Positions 24,006 to 34,998 of a stretch of DNA of 64,000 bases are shown here, in pieces. Both the position numbers and the translations under genes were made by a program. Source of the DNA: Siphonodentalium dalli. Its lineage: Eukaryota; Mollusca; Scaphopoda; Gadilida; Siphonodentaliidae. Positions within the stretch are counted from its first letter, which is position 1; each line of letters begins with the position of its first letter. Below the pieces are notes generated by a model, which worked only from the letters and a program-made list of their open reading frames with translations, ran no database searches and had not been told where the DNA came from. The stretch covers positions 45,484,194 to 45,548,193 of the forward strand of contig CP136069.1 of the NCBI GenBank assembly GCA_032622095.1, read 5' to 3'.

Positions 24006-24492
24006 AAAACACACCATAACACAAACCGAAGTCTCATCTTGTTGACCTAGAAGACTCAAAGTTGTAGATAGCACAAATGGGCGTGTTTTTAAGATTGCGG
24101 TCATAGACTAATCGATTGATGATTCACAGGTACAATATTGGGCTAACGTAGAGTGTTGCACGGTGTATGAATGAATTATTTATTTATCATAGCGACATGC
24201 ATGAGCTTATACATAATGAACAATAATATACAACAATTCAATCCAGCCCAGCCCATAGGGCCTTTAAGTCACTCTATACACACAATATAAGTATATGTAC
24301 ATGTGCTAGTTGCACGGCCTTGACAAAATAGTTTGTCTTCTATATCCTTGATGGACGTCTATACGTCTGGTGGTATATATGCAGACATATATCAGAAGAA
24401 AATAATTCAGCTAAATTGATGGAAATTAATAAAGTAAAAGGTATATAAATATAAGAAATTAGTGTAGCTTCTGATCATTTCCCAGCTGTGAA

Positions 24493-24613
24493 TAGGACTC
24501 CTTCTGTGCTTGTATTAGCTGTTGTCTGCTGAAAACCCCTTTAGATGAATAATAGACCATTCCAATGTATCCTATTATAATTATGGGAGAATCCATTATA
24601 GAAAGTGTTAAGA
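24493..24613. mobile_element. Family D fragment
   Basis: ACTCCTTCTGTGCTTGTATT, AGATGAATAATAGACCATTC, ATGGGAGAATCCATTATAGA, ending GTTAAG; matches family D copies at 30331 and 37102. Confidence 0.5.
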
Positions 24614-24706
24614 TTTGTGCAATTTTGATCTGAACTCAAGTTTGTTATGTAGCCACCAAAACTCACTGTCGTATTTCTGACAGGATTCTTGTTTTCTTTA
24701 TTTCAG

Positions 24707-24864
24707 GATTCCTGGTAATCCGTGGGCTTTAGAGAAAGCGAAGCAGAATTTATTAGATAATTACTTAGTCGTGGGAGTAACAGAAGAGCTTGGCGACTTC
24801 ATTGCAGTTTTAGAAGCTGCTCTACCAAGATTTTTTAAGGGAGCCCACAAATTATATACCTCAG
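24707..24864 (+). CDS. HS2ST1: HS2ST1-like, third visible exon
   Basis: The exon completes the Trp codon and encodes IPGNPWALEKAKQNLLDNYL, then VVGVTEELGDFIAVLEAALP and RFFKGAHKLYTS. The segment YxLVGVTEELxDFIxxLEAALPRFFxGA is highly characteristic of HS2ST and related uronyl 2-O-sulfotransferases; this helical region supports the sulfotransferase fold. The acceptor is TTTATTTCAG at 24697-24706. The donor is CTCAG/GTAAGG with GT at 24865. One base (G) is left over and joins GC of the next exon to make Gly. Length and alignment fit the vertebrate protein without gaps. Confidence 0.95.
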
Positions 24865-25443
24865 GTAAGGAATCATAATTCCGTTCAGAAATCTTCAGGA
24901 ATTAGAGTGTTAACATAGCTTATTACTGCAGGAATCAGACTTCTGTTCCATACCGAGATCTAGTTCAGCGCTTGAGCTGACTAGGTGAGAAATCGGTCAA
25001 TTGTGACGGAAGTCCGTTCATTTAGTCACATGTGCAGTGAAGGTGAATAACTTTTATTGTGGAATAGCGTTGTGTCGGACGTATATTCCAAACACTGCAC
25101 TTTTTTCATTTCGACATGCCTGCTAATCGACTTTTGCTGAAATCCCATATGGGGTTTCTTACACTGAATTTCTAGACTAACAAGATTCGTACAAACAAAC
25201 TGGTCATCCCGGTGTTCTAATTTCATGAATAACACGAAGATGTTTCAACATAGACATGGTTTCTTACACTGAACTTCTAGACTATCAGAAGTTGAACAAG
25301 CTTGGTACAAACAAACCGGTCATCCAGGTTTTCTAGTTTCATGAATAACACAAAGATGCTTCAACATGGACACTGTATGTGATCCAATGGATCATGCTAC
25401 ACTGAATTTATTTGGTTTAAGCTGCTTTCACATACGTCTGCTT

Positions 25444-26210
25444 CAGGGACCAGCCTAGTTGGCGACTTGGGAGAAATCTTTTCCATAAAATATGCCACTT
25501 CTCCTTATTTTTGCCCAAGGGAGAAATGACTTCTCTCTGATATACCAGTTCGCATATTTCAAAATTGCATATTTTATGTGTATTTACTGACTACACAGAA
25601 CGACACGATATGTAAATGGGTTTGTCGACAATGGCATGAGTGCTGTTGCGGAAGGATAGAACGAGAGGCGTCGAGGCGCAAGAGTTCTATCCTTCCGCGA
25701 CAGCACGAGTGCCGTATCGACAAACCCATTTACACTTAGTGTCGTTCTGTGTTTATTACACGCTGCTTTGCGTCCTACAATCCGTGCATTAAAAATACAG
25801 GCTTAGAAGGTTTTATATTTAGGCACATAGAGGGCGTGTTTTGTCATGTGTGATGATGCTTTTAGTTTATAGTTCCGGTTTCATGGTTGAAGCGAACGTC
25901 ATGTGCGTCATATTATGTCAACGAAATGCGTATGGAACGTACATTCCATACGTATTTGTAAATATGGAACAGCAATAACACTGTACTTATGGGAACAAGC
26001 GTGTAATAAAATGGTGTACTTAATCATTATCATGGTAATATAAATGGGCTCTTGAATTGTATAATATACTTATTAGATGACAGTAAAGTGATCTTAGAGA
26101 GTAAATTGAACTTCAGCCTTTATGACTTCTCCCTGATAACAGTCCATTTCTCCCTATAATCTTAATGGGGAGAAGTGACTTCTCCCAATTTGAATTTTCT
26201 GGGCTGGTCC
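25444..26210. mobile_element. Family K element with CAGGGACCAGCC ends, copy 1
   Basis: Left end CAGGGACCAGCCTAGTTGGC, right end TTTCTGGGCTGGTCC; arms contain inverted GGGAGAAATGACTTCTC-like blocks. The copy at 40960-41331 is in the opposite orientation. CAGGG-type ends suggest hAT relatedness, but I could not define a target duplication. A 160 bp palindrome is nested inside. Confidence 0.55.
25593..25752. mobile_element. Palindromic insertion nested in the K element
   Basis: The arms read ACACAGAACGACAC ... TGTAAATGGGTTTGTCGA and the complement TCGACAAACCCATTTACA ... GTGTCGTTCTGTG. The centre is AGAGGCGTCGAGGCGCAAGA, flanked by GGAAGGATAGAAC and its complement GTTCTATCCTTCC. Confidence 0.7.
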
Positions 26211-26419
26211 GCTTAATGCATGTATTTTACAGATGCGTTAGGCAGACATCTGCATTATGCTCTGCACTTATGCATCTGTTAGCAGATGAATTATTTATGT
26301 TTACATTGTAGTCATTTTGCCATGAAATCCTCCGGCGAAGAGGATGTTCTTATGATTTCTTACTACGTCTACAACAAAAGAAGACGTAGGAGACCAAGAC
26401 GCTTTTTGGGAACACGACA

Positions 26420-26528
26420 TATAGTAATGCCCTAAATAATCGACTCCTTAACCACAGCAGAATTATGGGTAACTTTTCAGGATTTAGTCGGAAATATGGC
26501 TTGTTGCCATTCATCGGAAAGCTCTCAC
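26420..26528. mobile_element. Family A half element
   Basis: TATAGTAATGCCCTAAATAA through GGAAAGCTCTCAC; the right arm is absent and unique sequence follows. Confidence 0.65.
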
Positions 26529-26685
26529 CGGATGCGAGAAAAGCAGTTTTATACGATTTTTCTGACTCAAAAATTGAACTCATTGAATCCATCGGACATC
26601 CATGGGTTCTCACTGAGACGGATGGCTGGACTTTCTATCCAAGTCCTTTTCCATTGTGAGGAAATTATTATACCGGTATATCCCT

Positions 26686-27085
26686 TTAACCCTTTACCCA
26701 ACAGAATGGCCCTGTGCCAATGCATTCTCTTATATATGCGAGTCGACCATAGGTCGCCTCGCATATATAAGAGAATGCATTGGCTTAACACATTAAAAAT
26801 TATAAAATTGTTAAAGAATGTAAGAAAAAATGGTAAAAAGTGTTAAAAAAATATTTTTTTTAGGCCAATGCATTCTCTTATATATGCGAGGCGACCTATG
26901 GTCGACTCGCATATATAAGAGAATGCATTGGCACAGGGCATAACTGTAACCATCACAATGTGGTCAAGGAGCCGGTTCCAATGATATCCATATTTGTATG
27001 GTTCTATTGAGACAGACCGAAGATATTTTAGGCTGTTGAAGCTTTATTTGGCCGGTTTTGGCCGGTTTGTTGGGTAAAGGGTTAA
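26686..27085. mobile_element. Family B' element, ~400 bp, copy 2 (inverted relative to copy 1)
   Basis: TTAACCCTTTACCCAACAGA start and TTTGTTGGGTAAAGGGTTAA end, with the same internal landmarks as 18429-18829 in reverse order. Both copies are the same length to within one base, which suggests recent mobility. Confidence 0.8.
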
Positions 27086-27466
27086 GCATGAATGCACAGG
27101 CCACAGCGGGCAAGTGTATCGGTCTGTCAATATATTGGTTGTCAGATTATCCCTCGATACTTTCAACTAATACGACATTCTAATATTCTCCAGAGCTGAC
27201 AACCACAACCAGGACTGGATGTGGTATGTGAGGTCTCACTTGTGAGATAGAATCTCTCATCATAACGATCCTGCATGATTCCGTTATACCACAAAATCAA
27301 GGTGCACGAGGCTCCCAATGAAAAGTTGACTTCTGTCTACCACAGTAATCACACAAGTGCCTGTCCTTTGTCACCACAGAGATTCAGTTCACTCATTCAT
27401 TACCACTACTCACTCACACTACAGCATACCTTCACTCACTCAATACAATAATCCTTTCACACCAAG

Positions 27467-27499
27467 CCAGAATTTAGTGTGTCTGACATTTGCAAAATG
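27467..27499. mobile_element. Family C terminal fragment
   Basis: CCAGAATTTAGTGTGTCTGA followed by CATTTGCAAAATG only; the tandem array starts directly after it. Confidence 0.45.
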
Positions 27500-27650
27500 T
27501 AAGGAATTATCTCATGTAATAATTATATAACTTCAGGTAAGGAATTATCTCATGTAATAATTATATAACTTCAGGTAAGGAATTATCTCATGTAAGGCCA
27601 CAATTTATATAACCCTCAGGTAAGGAATTATCTCATGTAAGGTTATAATT
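27499..27650 (+). repeat. Tandem array of ~38-45 bp units resembling an exon/donor junction
   Basis: Four units share GTAAGGAATTATCTCATGTA (27499, 27537, 27575, 27620), with spacings of 38, 38 and 45 bases. Three junctions read TTCAG/GTAAGGAAT or CTCAG/GTAAGGAAT, nearly the same as the real donor of the previous exon (CTCAG/GTAAGGAAT at 24860-24873), including upstream AATTATATA. The array ends about 170 bases before the last HS2ST1-like exon. Confidence 0.75.
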
Positions 27651-27818
27651 TAGATTTTTCACATTTACCCTCTGCGAGTGCCTTATGTTAATTTAAAACA
27701 TTGCATTCCATTCTTATATTAAGATATAATGTTACAGAATTATTATCCTACTCACTACCAGTTGGCTGATAGATCATAGTTGTTTTTGTCAATAAAAATA
27801 TATTAATTATTTTTACAG

Positions 27819-28039
27819 GCAAAAAATCACATTTGCGGAAAACTTCCACCAAAACAGCTCCGAGTGAGGAAACGATTGCAAGGATCCAATCCTCTCCTAT
27901 CTGGAAGATGGAGAATGACTTTTATCAGTTTGCTACAGAACAATTTCATTTCATTAAACATCAGTTATTTGATTTGGAAGGAGGCACATTCGTTGAAAAA
28001 AGTAACAAATTTCATTACGAGAAGATTCGACCAAGATAG
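27819..28039 (+). CDS. HS2ST1: HS2ST1-like, terminal exon with stop codon
   Basis: This is the last coding exon: Gly (split codon), then KKSHLRKTSTKTAPSEETIA, RIQSSPIWKMENDFYQFATE, and a C-terminus ending NKFHYEKIRPR before TAG at 28037-28039. GKKSHLRKT and IWKMENxFYxFAxEQFxFI are HS2ST hallmarks. In the known family the YEKI-containing tail contributes to substrate contacts and trimer contacts. The exon encodes ~73 residues, about two fewer than vertebrates, with a short gap in the variable part before the tail. The acceptor is TATTTTTACAG (AG at 27817-27818). The protein ends RPR instead of the vertebrate YPKSN-type end. Confidence 0.95.
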
Positions 28040-28650
28040 CAAAGAATTGTGCGATAGAGCGTTTCGTTGTGTTGGAGCGAGAATTACAGACTTGTGCAGT
28101 CGGTGAATGGGCTGATATATGATTCCAGATATTTGTTTATTAATGTTTATGAGTTTGTATTTGTGTAGTCTTAATTTTCTTTCAGTTTTAGGATGGGGTA
28201 GTCCGTGATTATTCTTTTGAAGATGCTTTATTTCTTCCCGGCATCACTTCATTCACCAAAACACCAAGAGAAACATCCACGCCTGCGGCTCGTGGACTAT
28301 TCCTCCTCGAGGACCACTATTTTGGCATAGTCAACTCCAAGCCATTCATTATCTATATATGATTGTCGTCTTATCCACCTGATTGGATAATCCTATATAC
28401 CACCACGATGTCTCTCCGATAGATGACCACAGATAGCTTCGCGTTGAGCTTCGCCCGGTATAAACCACCTGGAATATATATAAACACAGCTGATGAGTAT
28501 CACCCCTGTTGTTACGCATATTGATTTAAAATGACGTTAAAAGGTTAAATTTACATATCTCTGTTCATACAAAGTACCTGGTATTAATGTCAGACACAAG
28601 CTAATATATCGCCACTTTATTGAAATAAATTTAACAATTTGTTTCTGTAA
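28040..28650 (+). other. HS2ST1-like 3' UTR (probable)
   Basis: Sequence follows the TAG stop without a further credible reading frame. A canonical AATAAA hexamer lies at 28624-28629, about 590 bases past the stop, and is the first convincing polyadenylation signal. The end coordinate is an estimate 10-30 bases past the hexamer. A family A foldback element begins at 28685, just outside. Confidence 0.5.
28624..28629 (+). terminator. Candidate polyadenylation signal AATAAA for the HS2ST1-like gene
   Basis: Exact AATAAA, downstream of the stop codon at 28039 and before the first downstream repeat element. No transcript evidence is available, so use of this site is inferred. Confidence 0.45.
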
Positions 28651-28684
28651 TGAGAATGGTCACCGAAGTTACGCAAAGGCCTTT

Positions 28685-28867
28685 TACAGTAATGCTCTAA
28701 GTAATCGACCCCTTAACCACAGCAGAGTTATGGGTAACTTTTCAGGATTTAGTCGTAAATAATGGCAACAAGTCGATGAATGGCAACAAGCCATATTTCC
28801 TACTAAATCCTGAAAAGTTACCCATAATTCTGCTGTGGTTAAGGGGTTGATTACTAGGGCATTACTT
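28685..28867. mobile_element. Family A MITE, complete but with degenerate right tip
   Basis: TACAGTAATGCTCTAAGTAA start, both AACCACAGCAGA arms, and the end GGGCATTACTTTA. Confidence 0.7.
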
Positions 28868-29461
28868 TAGTTCTCTGATTGGCCATTGTCTTTGGTTTAC
28901 ATTTAATTACATTACAGACCCCGATTAGACTCTATATCAGGTAGTTCACAGAATTGGACAAGGTGGACCATGTATAAGCAAATAACTGTCACACCAATAT
29001 TCCTAACTTCTAAAAGTGTGAACCTGAGTGAAGCCTAATTTTAACATTTAGAATTGTTTCGATCTGTATTCTGTATGCTGCTTTGTGACATTCAGTAAGA
29101 TGATAGCACAATTTGTGTGAAATGCAATCATTTTCTTAAGTGAATTCAGTGCAATATGTTTAAAAAGAATTCCTAGATTTACTGTTTTAGATATATCAAC
29201 GGTTTTTTTTTTCACCCAAAAGTTATCTAACCAATTTTGAATAAAAAATGTGTCTATATTTTGGTACAGCGGCCTGATATTAGGTGTCTGACATGGCAGC
29301 TACCTTTACATGGGTTGATCTTGGGCAATTCTTGACATGTTATGTTTTTGTTGTTGTTGGAATCTGATTATATGGGTACCATATTGAATATCTTTAATAG
29401 GAGGTCTCAAAATTTAAACCCAAGATCAACCCTTTCTTTGTATGCACAACATATCCTCAAC
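28868..29461. other. Intergenic stretch, no gene seen
   Basis: AT-rich sequence with no credible reading frame. The part near 29330-29400 (TTGTTGTTGTTGGAATCTGA, GGTACCATATTGAATA) resembles the family L arm at 40140-40200. Confidence 0.4.
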
Positions 29462-29603
29462 TACAGTAATACCCCAAATAATCGACTCCATAACCACTGA
29501 GCTTTCCGATGAATGGCAACAAGCCATATTTCCGACTAAATCCTGAAAAGTTGCCCATAATTCTGCTGTGGTTAAGGAGTCAATTATTTAGGGCATTACT
29601 GTA
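29462..29603. mobile_element. Family A MITE with deleted left arm
   Basis: TACAGTAATACCCCAAATAA then a jump to GAGCTTTCCGATGAATGGC; the right arm is complete to GGGCATTACTGTA. Confidence 0.75.
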
Positions 29604-29890
29604 TATCTTTGCTCAAATGTCCTCTACTTTTTCTGTTGCCAATTAACCCTTTCTTTACTAAATGCTCATTGATGAGTAGCTCCCTCAGGACAAATTAGTT
29701 ATCGGCAGGGGTTGTAATTCAATTGGCGTCGCCTGAAGTTTCATCTGTTAAAATGCTGTGTTCTTTTTTTATAATGGGGAAATTCCAATCTGATCGTCAC
29801 GTAATTTTTCTATAAACCGAACACCTCTCTAAACCGGACAAAATGGTTGGTCCGGACATTTTTTGGTTTTGAGAGGTTTTGTTGTATCCA

Positions 29891-30312
29891 AGCCTGAGTT
29901 TAGTGGGTCTGTCCTTTGCAGAATGAGGTCCCCAGAGGGTGAATTTATTGACACTATACCGTACAGTGGGCAAGCATCACCATATTCACCCTCTGGGGAC
30001 CTCATTCTGCTATGAAGATCTCGGATCAGATTGCAGTTCTCCAGTTGAATTTTGTGATGTTCACCCATTATTCACCTCGATTAAGCATTTTATCTTCTGC
30101 AAATTAGGGGATATAGAAACTCAACAGAAGGGAAAAGTAATTAAAACAATGTTAATTTGAAACTATATTTACTTCCCGGAAGATGAGGCCTAAGCAGAAT
30201 GAGGTCACCATAGGGTGAATTTGGTGATGCTAGCCCGCTATGCGAGATAGCATCACTAAATTCACCCTCTAGGGACCTCATTCTGCAAATGACAGGCACA
30301 TTAAACTCAGAC
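29891..30312. mobile_element. Family C foldback element, full length
   Basis: AGCCTGAGTTTAGTGGGTCT start, ACAGGCACATTAAACTCAG end. The ends extend as an inverted repeat for >30 bases. Inner arms GGTCCCCAGAGGGTGAATTT and complement appear twice. Confidence 0.7.
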
Positions 30313-30330
30313 ATTTCCCTCCAATGAAAA

Positions 30331-30443
30331 TTAATCCTTCTGCACTTTTATTATCTGTTGTCTGTTGTCCAGATGGATAATAAAGCATTCCAATGAATAC
30401 TTTTATAACTGAATGGAAGAATCCATTTAGTAAAGAAAGGGTT
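30331..30443. mobile_element. Family D element, TTAA-ended
   Basis: TTAATCCTTCTGCACTTTTA start and TTTAGTAAAGAAAGGGTTAA end, with GGATAATAAAGCATTCCAAT inside. It sits directly after the C element at 29891-30312. Confidence 0.6.
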
Positions 30444-30814
30444 AATATTTGGAGGTGCTCATTTCCTTTCATGGATTATTATGTGTTTGCCTCGTGAATA
30501 TTTAATGACTTAGTAATGAGCCATCTTGCTTCGCTCAGAAATAGCATCCTCTCAGTTCGTCATTGCTTGATATCACAGAACACTATCGTTTTCCTCCAGT
30601 TATTACTACCTTTTATCAGACATTAGAACTTTTTTCCTTTCACGTTCTAATTAAAATTTTCCCATTCATTGGCAATTTGCATGCAATAATTTGTATCCTC
30701 CTGCAAATCATGTGGATTTTGTATTCCTATCAGTCACTCCCATTTTGAATGGCATTTGCAAAAGCGGACGTGGATTATAAAAAACTGAAGTTTCAGGTGT
30801 AATATAACATTAGA

Positions 30815-30948
30815 TAATCCTTCCATGACTGGAGATTCCTGATATTTGCCAATGGATACATGTATGCGGGTCTCCCATAAGGAGGCTGTATGGGGTGTCA
30901 TCACTAATTTTTCACCCTCTGGTGACCTCATTCTACAAATGTCCAGTA
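30815..30948. mobile_element. Fused B and C fragments
   Basis: Starts like family B (AATCCTTCCATGACTGGAGA) and ends like family C (TCACCCTCTGGTGACCTCAT, ACAAATGTCCAG). Neither element is complete. Confidence 0.5.
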
Positions 30949-32425
30949 CCATATTTTCACATCTTTTCTTAACGTCTCTATCTTTAGATAATTTGTTAGA
31001 TTTTATGAATATTTCCTACAGGAACTACTTGTCAATGAGTATTTATCGCGCAAATCAAGGAAGTAGCATAATTGAAGCAGTTACCTACATTGACGAAGCA
31101 ATAAGTTGCAAAATGTTCAAGCTACTGGAAATGATGTTTACATGTAATGGCTGTTTTAGCTGTTCATTTTACCTGAGAATTACCTCCCTTGTTTTCCGGA
31201 AATAGATACATGTACTCTGTTTTAACTATTACTTTCGTTTTCTATTCCAGTATGTTTATACTATTGTTTTCTATACAAAACTCCCGTTAGACTCACAGGA
31301 TAAACACAACTAACTTTCTGTTGATTTAGTAAAGAAAGGGGTAAGCCAAAGTATAAATCTATGTTCCCTTTCGACAATTTCCTCATCATCTTAAAAGACC
31401 CTCATTAAGAATTGTGAAATTTTGTCAATTTACAATTTTATTTCAATGACTCGTTGAAAATTGTAAATTGACTAAATTTCCAAATTCTGAACACTTCTTG
31501 ATTAGATGATTTAATGTAATATCCATGGGAAGCTGTTCCTTCGACTTGTCTGTGGTTAGCACTGCACAAGGCTCTCCAGTGCTTGGTTTACCAAATTTTC
31601 AGGTTGATCAGAATTGATACCAATGATGGGGTTAATGAGGCTGCATTTTCATATAATTTATTATGTGGGGACGGTTTATTTATGGTTTATACTGTACTCA
31701 ATGTATTTAGTTGATTCAAGTTGCAATTATATTGATCTAGTCTCCCAATTCAACCATTGTAATTGACCAATATGTAATTTCTGAACTTTGTCGCTTTGTA
31801 AATGATTCGCTGATCTGAGAATTTATAAATACTTCTGATATTTTCAAATGTTCATGTTTGGTATTTAGTTTGCAATTAATGAAATAGAACAATTGGAGAT
31901 TCTTCAGAAATCATTACACAAGGCCAGAAACCTACGTCATAATTTTCTCAAAATGGCAGCAAGATATCTCACATTGAAGTGATGATTCATCTGTTTCTTC
32001 ACCTAATTATTTAAAGACATATTATTGACTTGTTCGGGTGCGTGAAATTGATAAGTTAATACTCAAGGCACTATGCCAACCTGGGGAATGTAGCATTCTA
32101 CTAACATCAGCAAAATTTTTAAAGAAATCGACCATACCACTCCATAGAAAACATCGTCTGAACTATGCCCATTTGTAAATATTTACAACTCGATTTGGAA
32201 TGCAACTGTTGGCGATAAACTAACGCAAATGATTTCGCCATCAAGAGTCATTGGATTTAATTAATATATAAGAATGACATTGTGTATCGTCAATATGGAT
32301 TAATATTCCTAACAAATAACTAATTAGAGCAAGATTATTCTAAATTTCTATTTGATCATCATACCGGAGTGTTTCACATCACTTTAAAATAACTAAACCA
32401 AAACAGATATTGAATGATCTATGTA
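30949..32425. other. Intergenic stretch, no gene seen
   Basis: Open frames are short and lack splice-site support. A short inverted pair near 31414-31465 (TTGTGAAATTTTGTCAATTT / AAATTGACTAAATTTCCAAA-like) and family D scraps at ~31010-31050 are the only structures noticed. Confidence 0.4.
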
Positions 32426-32672
32426 TTAACCCTTCCATGATTGGATCTTTCTGAAATTTTGCGAAAACCCTGTGCTAATGCATTCTCTTATATATGCGAG
32501 TCGCCCATAGGGCACCTCGCATATATAAGAGAATGCATTGGCCGAAATATATTTACATCGATCTTGTAAGCCAGTGCATTCTCTTACATAAGCGAGACTC
32601 CTTATGGGAGGCTTGCATATATAAGAGAATGCACTGGCACAGGGTCTTTAGTGCTGCACCAGCAGAGTTACC
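32426..32672. mobile_element. Family B MITE, right end lost
   Basis: TTAACCCTTCCATGATTGGA start, two hairpins with TTCTCTTATATATGCGAG, then GTGCTGCACCAGCAGAG without the expected TTAA end. Confidence 0.65.
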
Positions 32673-32679
32673 TTCATCA

Positions 32680-33640
32680 GAGGGTCAATGTTTGCTAGCT
32701 CACTATGAATCCCGTCCCCATAAATATGAATGTTGAGAAGTTTTAAGTGTTCAAGTGACTTCGATCATTTGTGAAATTTGAATGCCAACATTTTCCTAAA
32801 TTAAATTAAATTAAATATCTATTTAATATCCTGTTTTTGCAGTATCCGAGATGAGTTGTTGAGACAGCTCATTTGTCTAATAGCTTGCTGATATCATTGT
32901 AAAATATATAAAAAACAAATGTTGAAATTGTCAAGCATGGTAAATTCCTGCCATTTTCAAACAAATTATGACTTATGTTCCCAGCCCTGAAATTCACGAA
33001 AGTCAAAGCATGCTTCTCGATGTTTGTGTTACATACAAATGCGTCGTGTCAGAACTAAACTGTTCTATCTCCAGTTTGTTGGGAAAACGAGATATTGGTA
33101 TCCTTCGATTCAGTGCAGGATTTCCTGTCCGAAAATCACCAGATATCATGTCTAACACACCTGTATACCAAATTTGGAAATCTGTCCCATCTCAAAAACT
33201 CACTTTTTTGACAGTGCTATATTGTTCTATCTCAACTGTCGACCAATATGTACCACCGTGATTAAATAAATTTCAGTGCTAAAATGTTGTATCTCTGACC
33301 TTTAGAAAGCAATGGGACCCGAACTTGGCAGAGTTTGTTCTATCTCCAAAGTGTTTATTTGTGATTACACCCAAGATATCATATGTTTTGTCTGGAAATT
33401 CATTATTTAATATTATTTTTACACCATCTACCATACCCGCTGTGTACTACATGTATCTTCCAAAAACCGAATGAGGACAAGTGAACCGGTGGGTTAAAAC
33501 TTTAAACACGATTTCCCACAAAAATGAAAATAAGGAGATAGAACACTTAATTTCTAATGCGACGAATGGTGGAGATTGAAAATATTTTTCATTTTCTTTT
33601 GCCTGGTAATAGGTAAATTGGCTTCTGAAATTCTGCCTTA
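32680..33640. other. Intergenic stretch with scattered GTTCTATCTC motifs
   Basis: No gene is recognised. TGTTCTATCTC-type strings occur near 33060, 33225, 33285 and 33345, and the complement GGAGATAGAAC near 33536, so part of this may be a decayed foldback repeat. An open frame of 97 codons at 32968-33261 spans these motifs and is not credible as a gene. Confidence 0.35.
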
Positions 33641-33649
33641 ATTGGTTTC

Positions 33650-34260
33650 AAATTGGACCGGGTATCTTTAAATATACCCTGTCTGATTTAACACCACTAA
33701 ATTACTATTTCTTGGGCCTTGAGTGTCGAAAATATTTTATTTGAGTCGAGGAACCCAACCTACAAAGCTCATAGCTATTAGATTATGATTTTTGAAAGGT
33801 TGTGGTTTGAAGTGGCTTTGGTGATCTGATATTATTCTTGAAATAAAAGATGACAACAATTATCACCAGAAACGAAATTGACCGTATCTTGTGATAGTTA
33901 GCTTGTGCATACATAACATGTACTGTAGCTGCACCTATTCCTGATTTAGTAACCATGTTTTATGCATGAAAATAGACAGGTTATTGGTTATAATGCCGAT
34001 CACATGTGAAAGAAGATGTTTGGTTACATTTGTGATTACACATGCTGAGGAATTTCATTCTGTTTGAACTACTATGTAGGCATCACCATTTGTGCAATTC
34101 GAGGTGTAGAAAATATTAATATTTCTAAAAATAAAAATAGCTCTGAGCTTTGGAGGGTGGGATCTTCAAACTCAAATCAAATATTTTTAACACCCAGTGA
34201 CATAATTTGACCTGTCTGTTGAATACCTGTAACTTTACCCCAGTGAACACCTATGGATAA
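33650..34260. mobile_element. Family L foldback element (probable)
   Basis: Left arm ATTTGAGTCGAGGAACCCA ... CAAAGCTCATAGCT (33738-33778). Right arm AGCTCTGAGCTTTGGAGGG ... AAACTCAAAT (34138-34180) is its imperfect complement. Related sequence occurs at 39760-39850. Borders are uncertain. Confidence 0.45.
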
Positions 34261-34454
34261 TGTCAAAATGCCAGTTAATGAATATTTATAAAACTTTCTA
34301 TAATCTATATGATTTTGACATGTTTTTAATTAAAACATTTGGGAATTATAAACACATCTGAACACATCACCAGTGAGTAGGATGGAGAAGTCAAATAATG
34401 TAACCAGGTGTCCAGCGGCATTTATAGCGTTAAAGTGTTAAAGAGCTCATGTTA

Positions 34455-34669
34455 TACAGTAATGCCCGAAGTATATGACCCTTTAACCACAGCAGAATTA
34501 TGGGAAATTTTCAGGATTTAGTCAGAAATATGGCTTGTTGCCATTCATCGGAAAGCTCTCACCGAGAGCATTCCAATGAATGGCAGCAAGCCATATATCC
34601 AACTAAATCCTGAAAAATTCTCATAATTCTGCAGTGGTTTGGGGGTCGATTATTTAGGACATTACTGTA
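34455..34669. mobile_element. Family A MITE, complete
   Basis: TACAGTAATGCCCGAAGTAT start, hairpin centre GAAAGCTCTCACCGAGAGCA, and end GGACATTACTGTA. Confidence 0.8.
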
Positions 34670-34757
34670 TCTACTTAGTTTTGCTCACTCAATTATACAA
34701 TAGCAACTCAATCAAATTCAGTCATGACACTGTCATCAGCTTTTCATGATAGATTTA

Positions 34758-34998
34758 TTAACCCTTTCATGACTGGGGCTGTGCTGGTGCAGCATTAAAG
34801 GACATGTGCCAGTGCATTCTCTTATATATGCAAGTCTCCCATAGGGAGCCTCGCATATATAAGAGAATGCACTGGCTTGCAAGGTCAATGTAAATATTGT
34901 TAGGCCAATGTATTCTCTTATATATGTGAGACTCCCTATGGGAGACTCGTATATTTAAGAGAATGCATTGGCACAGGGTTTTCACATTCATGATTTAA
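34758..34998. mobile_element. Family B MITE, complete, degenerate right tip
   Basis: TTAACCCTTTCATGACTGGG start, GCATTCTCTTATATATGC arms repeated, GCACAGGGTTTTCACATT and TTAA end. Confidence 0.7.

Larger units (their letters stand above)
22332..24706 (+). other. HS2ST1-like intron, 2.4 kb
   Basis: GTAAGT...TTTCAG intron, phase 2. It is largely filled by a poly-C/poly-G bounded tandem element (22375-23120), an H-type repeat (23206-24005) and a family D fragment (24493-24613). Confidence 0.85.
24865..27818 (+). other. HS2ST1-like intron, 3.0 kb
   Basis: GTAAGG...TTACAG intron, phase 1. It holds a K foldback element with a nested palindrome, a half A element, a B' element and a small tandem array just before the last exon. 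Confidence 0.85.
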
